Positions 6,942 to 11,098 of a DNA stretch of 11,098 bases are shown piece after piece (the stretch's first letter is position 1; every line of letters starts with the position of its first letter). The stretch comes from JBAXAB01 sp043718245. Its GTDB lineage: Bacteria; Patescibacteriota; Minisyncoccia; Phycocordibacterales; CAIZLB01. The stretch lies in the NCBI GenBank assembly GCA_043718245.1, contig JAYSWB010000051.1, forward strand, positions 1 through 11,098, written 5' to 3'. The position numbers and the translations under genes were made by a program. The notes beneath the pieces are model-generated. The model made no database searches. It was not told the DNA's origin and saw nothing but the letters and a program-made list of their open reading frames with translations.

Positions 6942-7034
6942 ATCATGCCTGCGGGCGAAAGTCCCTTTCGGATAAGGAATTTCCTAAGCTGAAGGCAGGC
7001 ATGATAAAAAAACCACCAATACGGTGGTTTTTTT
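6942..7034 (+). ncRNA. Candidate small structured RNA (~90 nt) with its own promoter and terminator, family not recognised
   Basis: A perfect 11-bp stem ATCATGCCTGC (6942-6952) with GCAGGCATGAT (6995-7005) encloses 42 nt. Within it, GGGC-GAAA-GUCC (6953-6964) makes a hairpin capped by a GNRA tetraloop, and AGGA-AUU-UCCU (6975-6985) makes a second, giving a possible three-way junction. A competing 6-bp stem, CGAAAG (6956-6961) with CUUUCG (6965-6970), cannot coexist with the first hairpin, so two conformations are possible. An intrinsic terminator follows directly. No reading frame of note is contained. It does not match SRP RNA, tmRNA, RNase P, 6S or a riboswitch that I can recall. Alternatives are a 3'-UTR structure of recA mRNA, or a repeated mobile DNA hairpin with several copies in the genome. 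Confidence 0.5.
7006..7034. terminator. Bidirectional intrinsic terminator, copy 1
   Basis: AAAAAAACCACC (7006-7017), loop AATAC, GGTGGTTTTTTT (7023-7034). The 5-bp GC stem flanked by A7 and T7 can end transcription from both sides: the small RNA or recA transcript on the plus strand, and the 7033-7509 gene on the minus strand, whose TAA stop overlaps the T-run. It is identical over 33 bp (7004-7036) to the copy at 7582-7614. Confidence 0.85.
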
Positions 7035-7509
7035 ATTCGTCAATTATTTCATCTGAATAGAGTTTTTGATTATTAAATCTTTTGTATGGAAGAACACTCC
7101 AAAAAATGGGCTTTCCATCACCTATTTTTTTAATGACAACAACAATCTTAATAAGTTTCTCTTGTCCCAAGATGGCATGAAGGCCCCAGTATTGAACTTT
7201 TTTAGTATTATAAAACCCAGCTAGAGAGGGTTCCCCGACCTTTTGCAAGACGGTCCTAATTTCTTGAATGGTTCCAGCTACTCTAATCACCGACACCGCC
7301 TTTTTAAGCAAACTTAATTTTAGTATTTGTTCATTAATATTTCTAGGTAAGCGATTAGGCTTATTTAATAAGTGGTTAAATCCATCTGAATTTAAAACTA
7401 CCTTCTCTTTAAAATATGGGCACCAAATTTCACCTTCCTTCGAGTAGAGCTCTCTAGACTTTTTAATCAAATCTCTTAATTTGTTTATTTCTGATGGGTT
7501 ATTCTCCAT
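7033..7509 (-). CDS. Orphan 158-aa protein, possibly a BECR/RelE-fold nuclease-like domain
   Basis: I do not recognise a confirmed family. The N-terminal third is helical and charged. The centre has a Cys-Pro-Tyr and a His in NSDGFNHLLNKPNRLPRN, and the C-terminal half is beta-rich, ending IVVVIKKIGDGKPIFWSVLPYKR. The GDGK-x-FWSVLPY ending resembles the last strands of barnase/EndoU/colicin-E5-D/RelE-like (BECR) nuclease domains found in phage- and toxin-associated proteins. That assignment is tentative and I cannot point to a verified catalytic set. No antitoxin-like gene is adjacent. The start is placed at ATG 7507-7509 with a GGGG three bases upstream; the frame extends to a TTG at 7518. 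Identical terminators flank it, the distal one overlapping its stop codon. It may be an inserted single-gene cassette. Confidence 0.7.
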   Translation of the reverse strand: MENNPSEINKLRDLIKKSRELYSKEGEIWCPYFKEKVVLNSDGFNHLLNKPNRLPRNINEQILKLSLLKKAVSVIRVAGTIQEIRTVLQKVGEPSLAGFYNTKKVQYWGLHAILGQEKLIKIVVVIKKIGDGKPIFWSVLPYKRFNNQKLYSDEIIDE

Positions 7510-7583
7510 ATGCCCCAATTTAATCAGGTTTACATTAAGAATAAATGAAAATTTTATGAATTAATTTTCAACATACTTACAAT

Positions 7584-7612
7584 AAAAAAACCACCAATAC
7601 GGTGGTTTTTTT
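7584..7612. terminator. Bidirectional intrinsic terminator, copy 2
   Basis: The same stem, loop and A7/T7 flanks as copy 1, base for base, including the five-base loop. It lies 17 bp past the stop codon of the minus-strand FN3 gene at 7630-8724, so it ends that transcript and insulates the next gene downstream. Exact conservation of loop and flanks suggests recent duplication or repeated use of one terminator element. Confidence 0.85.
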
Positions 7613-7629
7613 ATATCTTACCTCAAAAA

Positions 7630-8724
7630 CTATCGAGTTTTGAACGAGAGAACACTACCGTTAACACTTCCTTGATTGTTCTGTGCCGCCAATCGGAAAT
7701 AATATGTTGTCTTTGACTTCAATCCTGTTAAATCCTCTCTAACCGTTGAAGTGGTTCTGCTCGGTGCCACTGTAATACCACTAGTTCTTTTAACTGAACT
7801 TGTAGTAAAACGTGAATCCGTAGAATACTCGAACCAATAAGTTGTCTCTGCCCCGTTTGGATTAATTGTCCCGAAAAGTGAAGCCCCTGTTGCATCCATA
7901 CCCGAAGCATTGTTTGTTATTACCTTAGGAGCGGTTGCTGAAACTTGTCCTGTCGTAGAGAAACTCTTTATCGCTCCGTTAACTGTTCCGAATTGATTCT
8001 GAGCATTTAGTCTGTAGTAATAAGTAATACCTGGCTCGAGATTATTCAATGTAAGACCGATTGGAGTCTTTATAATACCGGTATTATCTAGAACAGCTGA
8101 ACCTGTGGTGTTACCAAGCTCTGTTGTCTGACCGTATTCAAACCAATATCTAGTAGTTCCCCTATTTGCAGTAACGTCTCCCAAAACATTTGCACTTGTG
8201 TTTGTAACGTTAGTAGTTAATAGTGTTGTTGCACCAGGGACCCCACCAATAGGCGCAGGTAAGCCAACCGTTGTTTTGAAAGTAAGCTGATTACCAAACA
8301 CTTTTCCAAATCTATTCTCAGCAACTAATCTAAAATAATAACCTGTATTTTTTGTTAAGCCAGAAATGAGAGCTGACGCTTGGGTAGGCGCAAAACCTGA
8401 ACCCAGGTTCTGATCGGTCGTTTTGCTACCTAAATTTGCACTTGTGCCATATTCGTACCAATAGCTTGTAAACGCGCCGTTAGGAACAATAGTCCCCGTT
8501 ACGACACTAGCCGTATCGAAGGTTGAAACAACTGACCCTGTCTTAATAGATGGCTGTGAGGGTTGAGGTGCTGGCAATGACGCGTTGTTTTCCACAACAG
8601 ATACTGAAGTGGTCGAGGTGGTCGATGCGGTTCCTGAAGGACTTTCTTTTTTTGAAATTAAGTAGATAATTCCAGCTACTAGCACTAGCACTGTTAAAAA
8701 ACCGATTAGATAATTTTTATTCAT
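7630..8724 (-). CDS. Membrane-anchored surface protein with three tandem fibronectin type III-like repeats
   Basis: A 364-aa protein. Residues 5-23 (YLIGFLTVLVLVAGIIYLI) are a single membrane anchor after MNKN, followed by a Ser/Thr/Pro linker (~26-60). Three beta-sandwich repeats follow at ~64-152, 168-258 and 267-364. Each has the same landmarks: an opening TG-I-PNG or equivalent, YW(Y/F)EYG or YWFEYS, a GL/NL turn, YY(F/Y)RL-A-N and a closing F-T(T/R). This fits FN3-like domains displayed outside the membrane, probably for binding or as a structural spacer; no enzyme motif is present. It ends TAG, shortly before an identical-copy terminator. The 189-bp region upstream (8725-8913), shared with the divergent receiver gene, shows no promoter I can support on either strand. 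Confidence 0.82.
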   Translation of the reverse strand: MNKNYLIGFLTVLVLVAGIIYLISKKESPSGTASTTSTTSVSVVENNASLPAPQPSQPSIKTGSVVSTFDTASVVTGTIVPNGAFTSYWYEYGTSANLGSKTTDQNLGSGFAPTQASALISGLTKNTGYYFRLVAENRFGKVFGNQLTFKTTVGLPAPIGGVPGATTLLTTNVTNTSANVLGDVTANRGTTRYWFEYGQTTELGNTTGSAVLDNTGIIKTPIGLTLNNLEPGITYYYRLNAQNQFGTVNGAIKSFSTTGQVSATAPKVITNNASGMDATGASLFGTINPNGAETTYWFEYSTDSRFTTSSVKRTSGITVAPSRTTSTVREDLTGLKSKTTYYFRLAAQNNQGSVNGSVLSFKTR

Positions 8725-8913
8725 AAATTTATGGTGACTTTTAATTTTGTTTATAGTAATTTTCAGCCCTGAACACTCAGCTAAATATAATGCCGTTCAA
8801 AGTCAAAAGTGCTTACAGCCTCAGTTTTATGCAATGATCTTTCACATCAGACGTCTACGTAATCAGCCCTAGTCGTGCTATGGTTGTAATATAGGCTTCT
8901 AGTAAATAACCAC

Positions 8914-9282
8914 ATGAAATCTGCCAAGAAAATACTGATTATCGAGGATGAAAAAACCTTAGCAAGGGCTTTGGAGCTCAAACTTACATCTATCGGATTT
9001 AATGTGAGAGTGGTATTTAATGGTGCAAATGGGATTAAATTACTTGAAAAAGAAGCATTCTCTTTAATTCTACTTGATTTGATTATGCCTAAAATAGACG
9101 GTTTTATGGTCTTGGAAAATTTAAAGATCATGAAAATTAAAACTCCAGTGATCATTCTTTCAAACTTGAGCCAAGAAGATACCATAAAGAGGACAAAGTC
9201 TTTCGGTGTGAAAGATTTTTTTATTAAATCAAACACACACCTTGCGATGATTGCCGAACGCGTAGTTGATATTTTAAAATAA
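8914..9282 (+). CDS. Single-domain response regulator (CheY-like receiver), first
   Basis: A 122-aa receiver domain and nothing else. The acidic pair is E11/D12 (IIEDE), the phosphoacceptor is D55 (ILLDLIMPK), the conserved Ser is S83 (ILSNLS) and the Lys is K105 (FFIKS), so it should be phosphorylatable. With no DNA-binding or enzymatic output domain it must act by protein contact or serve as a phosphotransfer intermediate. The stop is 4 nt before the kinase start, so the two are co-transcribed and presumably partners. The start ATG has no Shine-Dalgarno. Confidence 0.92.
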   Translation: MKSAKKILIIEDEKTLARALELKLTSIGFNVRVVFNGANGIKLLEKEAFSLILLDLIMPKIDGFMVLENLKIMKIKTPVIILSNLSQEDTIKRTKSFGVKDFFIKSNTHLAMIAERVVDILK

Positions 9283-9286
9283 AAAT

Positions 9287-10630
9287 ATGAAATTAAAAAA
9301 TAACAAAAAACCAGCTCCTAATGACATTGCCCTCAAGCTAGAGATCCTTGCTAAAGAAAAGGAAGTGACAAGACGTAAGTTGGTAATAACCGCTAGACAA
9401 TTGGCAATTACAGCAAGGGAAAAGGAAAGCACTAGGCGAAAACTTGTAGTTACAGTGGGGGAACTTAAAAAACTCCACGACACACTTGAGAATAATGTTC
9501 TGAAACGAACAAGAGATCTTGAACAAATACGATCTAGAGACGAGGCCATCCTTGCAAGCATCGGCGACGGCCTGGTGGTGGTAAATAAAAGAGGAGAAAT
9601 TAGTTATGTTAATAGATCTTTTGAGGAAATGCTTGGATGGAAATCACAAGAAGTTATTGGTAAAAGCATGGTTGAAGTCGTACCAAGAGAAGATTCGAGT
9701 GGGACTGAGGTTTTATTCAAAGAAAGAATCCTTACTCAGGTTTTATCTGGAAAAAAATTCATAGCTGACCTAACCAACCCGTTCTACTACATCCGTAAGG
9801 ACAAGAGTCGATTTCCAGCGAGCAGTATAGTCGCACCAGTCGTCCTCAATGGAAAAATTATAGGAGCAGTAGAAGTTCTAAGAGACATAACCAAGGAAAA
9901 AGAAATCGATAAGGCAAAAACAGAGTTTGTTTCTCTTGCCTCACATCAACTACGCACTCCCCTTTCAACCGTCAGCTGGTACAGCGAGATGCTTTTGGCA
10001 GGAGACATTGGTGAAGTTACCCCTGATCAAAAAAAATATCTAGAAGAAATTTACCACGGAAACCAGAGGATGGTAGATTTGGTAAACACACTACTAGATG
10101 TCTCTCGCATTGAAATGGGTACATTTATTGTAGAATCAAAACCTACAGATATGGTAAAGCTCGCCAAGGGGGTTATAGACGAGCACAAACTTCAGATTTT
10201 TGAAAAAAGAATAAAGTTTATATACTCATTTAAAAAAGGCATTCCGCTTATTCAGGCTGACCCAAAAATCCTGAGAATGGTTATTCAAAACCTATTATCA
10301 AACGCAATTAAATACACCCCAGAAGGTGGAAAAGTTGAAGTGTCCATTAGCTTGGTGAAAAACAATGGTATTCTTTTTAAAGTCTCCGATACTGGCTACG
10401 GAATCCCAAATGATCAACAAAATAGAATCTTTACGAAATTATTCAGAGCAGACAACGTAGTAAGCGAGGACACAGAAGGAACTGGTCTGGGACTTTACAT
10501 AGCAAAATCAATAGTTGAACAATCTGGCGGAAAAATTTGGTTTGAATCTAGTGAAAACAAAGGGACGATATTTTATGTGACATTGCCACTCAAAAAATCA
10601 AGGGACAAAAACAGATTATCAAGTCATTAG
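9287..10630 (+). CDS. Soluble PAS-domain sensor histidine kinase with N-terminal coiled coil
   Basis: A 447-aa kinase with no transmembrane segment, so it is predicted cytosolic. Residues ~15-85 form a heptad-type coiled coil containing a repeat (KEKEVTRRKLVIT at 23-35 and REKESTRRKLVVT at 44-56, offset 21 residues, i.e. three heptads). A PAS domain follows (~83-205; IGDGLVVVN...GEISYVNRSFEEMLGW). The HisKA domain has H220 in SLASHQLRTPL. The ATPase domain has the N box NLLSNAIKYT (N339), G1 DTGYGIP (368-374) and G2 GTGLGLYIA (398-406). All catalytic elements are present, so it is probably active. The ligand or cofactor of the PAS domain cannot be told. It lies between two receiver genes (4 nt before, 33 nt after), forming a three-gene module. 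It ends TAG. Confidence 0.95.
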   Translation: MKLKNNKKPAPNDIALKLEILAKEKEVTRRKLVITARQLAITAREKESTRRKLVVTVGELKKLHDTLENNVLKRTRDLEQIRSRDEAILASIGDGLVVVNKRGEISYVNRSFEEMLGWKSQEVIGKSMVEVVPREDSSGTEVLFKERILTQVLSGKKFIADLTNPFYYIRKDKSRFPASSIVAPVVLNGKIIGAVEVLRDITKEKEIDKAKTEFVSLASHQLRTPLSTVSWYSEMLLAGDIGEVTPDQKKYLEEIYHGNQRMVDLVNTLLDVSRIEMGTFIVESKPTDMVKLAKGVIDEHKLQIFEKRIKFIYSFKKGIPLIQADPKILRMVIQNLLSNAIKYTPEGGKVEVSISLVKNNGILFKVSDTGYGIPNDQQNRIFTKLFRADNVVSEDTEGTGLGLYIAKSIVEQSGGKIWFESSENKGTIFYVTLPLKKSRDKNRLSSH

Positions 10631-10663
10631 GGTTAAGGTAACTATCGTGATATAACAAGCTAT

Positions 10664-11080
10664 ATGTTAGCCGATACGAATAACAGAAAAACTATACTAG
10701 TAATTGAAGATGAACGACCCCTAGTTAAAGTGATCGAAGCAAAGCTTATAAATAGCGGATTTGATGTAGTGACCACAAGGACTGTCGACCAAGGTTTGGG
10801 TTATATGGAAGACATTAATAGTATAGACGCTGTGTGGCTTGATCATTATTTAATTGGTGAAAAAACAGGTATAAATTTTGTCGAAGAAGTAAAAAGACCT
10901 AAAAGCAAGTGGAGGAAGTTACTAATTTTTGTAGTCTCAAATACGGCAAGTAGTGATAACGTGAAGATCTATAAAAAACTTGGTGTAGATAATTACAGTG
11001 TTAAATCGAGCTCAAGGCTTGATCAAATTACAAACAATATAAAATTATCACTTGAGAGTGCTGAATATAACCCTGCTTAA
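10664..11080 (+). CDS. Single-domain response regulator (CheY-like receiver), second
   Basis: A 138-aa receiver with key residues E15/D16 (VIEDE), phosphoacceptor D60 (VWLDHYL), S92 (VVSNT) and K114 (YSVKS). After the Asp the usual MP-x-x-G turn is replaced by an HYLIGEKTG loop, as in atypical receivers, so surface contacts and kinetics probably differ from the first receiver. The C-terminal tail (~125-138) is short with no output domain. It is 33 nt downstream of the kinase on the same strand, probably in the same transcript. The stop codon lies close to the window end, so no following gene can be seen. Confidence 0.9.
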   Translation: MLADTNNRKTILVIEDERPLVKVIEAKLINSGFDVVTTRTVDQGLGYMEDINSIDAVWLDHYLIGEKTGINFVEEVKRPKSKWRKLLIFVVSNTASSDNVKIYKKLGVDNYSVKSSSRLDQITNNIKLSLESAEYNPA

Positions 11081-11098
11081 TGAATAATTTAAATAATA

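Noticed and set aside
6942..7005. Integron attC site, dif site or CRISPR repeat as explanation for the post-recA hairpin
   Set aside because: No GTTRRRY/RYYYAAC core sites, no XerCD-type 28-bp symmetry, no repeated units, and no integrase or cas gene in the window.
8725..8913. Promoters between the FN3 gene and the first receiver gene (TAATAT at 8887-8892 on plus; TTGACT near a TATATT on minus)
   Set aside because: Spacing or the -35 box does not fit on either strand; short palindromes AGACGTCT and TACGTA (8849-8861) are too small to assign.

Overview
The window most likely comes from a Patescibacteria/CPR genome, probably a Parcubacteria-type lineage. This is inferred from gene style and neighbourhood; no rRNA or other phylogenetic marker beyond recA and ftsK is present. 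The signs are: an ftsK / small membrane-anchored Ig-like protein / recA cluster; an exported peptidoglycan-binding protein with long polythreonine linkers; a short FN3-repeat surface protein; AT-rich leaders, mostly without Shine-Dalgarno sequences; and compact spacing. All ten genes end in TAA or TAG, none in TGA, and no gene needs a recoded TGA.

Layout. (1) 48-1859, minus: an abundant-looking secreted or surface protein with signal peptide, PG-binding domain, Thr linkers and a long beta-rich body. It is driven by a good promoter (1992-2020) through a roughly 125-nt structured leader. (2) 1860-2202: a 343-bp intergenic region with that promoter and leader, an inverted repeat just upstream of the promoter, and an AT-rich palindrome. 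(3) 2203-2928, minus: a winged-helix protein divergent from (4) the plus-strand cluster ftsK (3109-5439), a small membrane/Ig-like protein (5467-5829) and recA (5848-6909), with gaps of 27 and 18 nt. (5) Right after recA comes a compact unit: promoter, an 11-bp perfect stem enclosing a 42-nt folded core, and an intrinsic terminator. This looks like a roughly 90-nt small RNA gene I cannot name. (6) Two minus-strand genes, an orphan 158-aa protein (7033-7509) and a membrane-anchored triple-FN3 protein (7630-8724), each followed by an identical 33-bp bidirectional terminator. (7) 8914-11080, plus: a cytosolic two-component cluster of receiver protein, PAS histidine kinase and second receiver protein. 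Neither receiver has an output domain.

How the genes work together. ftsK (chromosome translocation at division) and recA (recombination) are core chromosome-maintenance genes that appear co-transcribed with an envelope-facing protein. The two exported beta-rich proteins belong to the cell surface. The two-component genes form a soluble phosphotransfer module that probably acts through protein-protein contacts. The least explained parts are the small RNA candidate after recA, the orphan gene bracketed by identical terminators, and the structured leader of the surface-protein gene.
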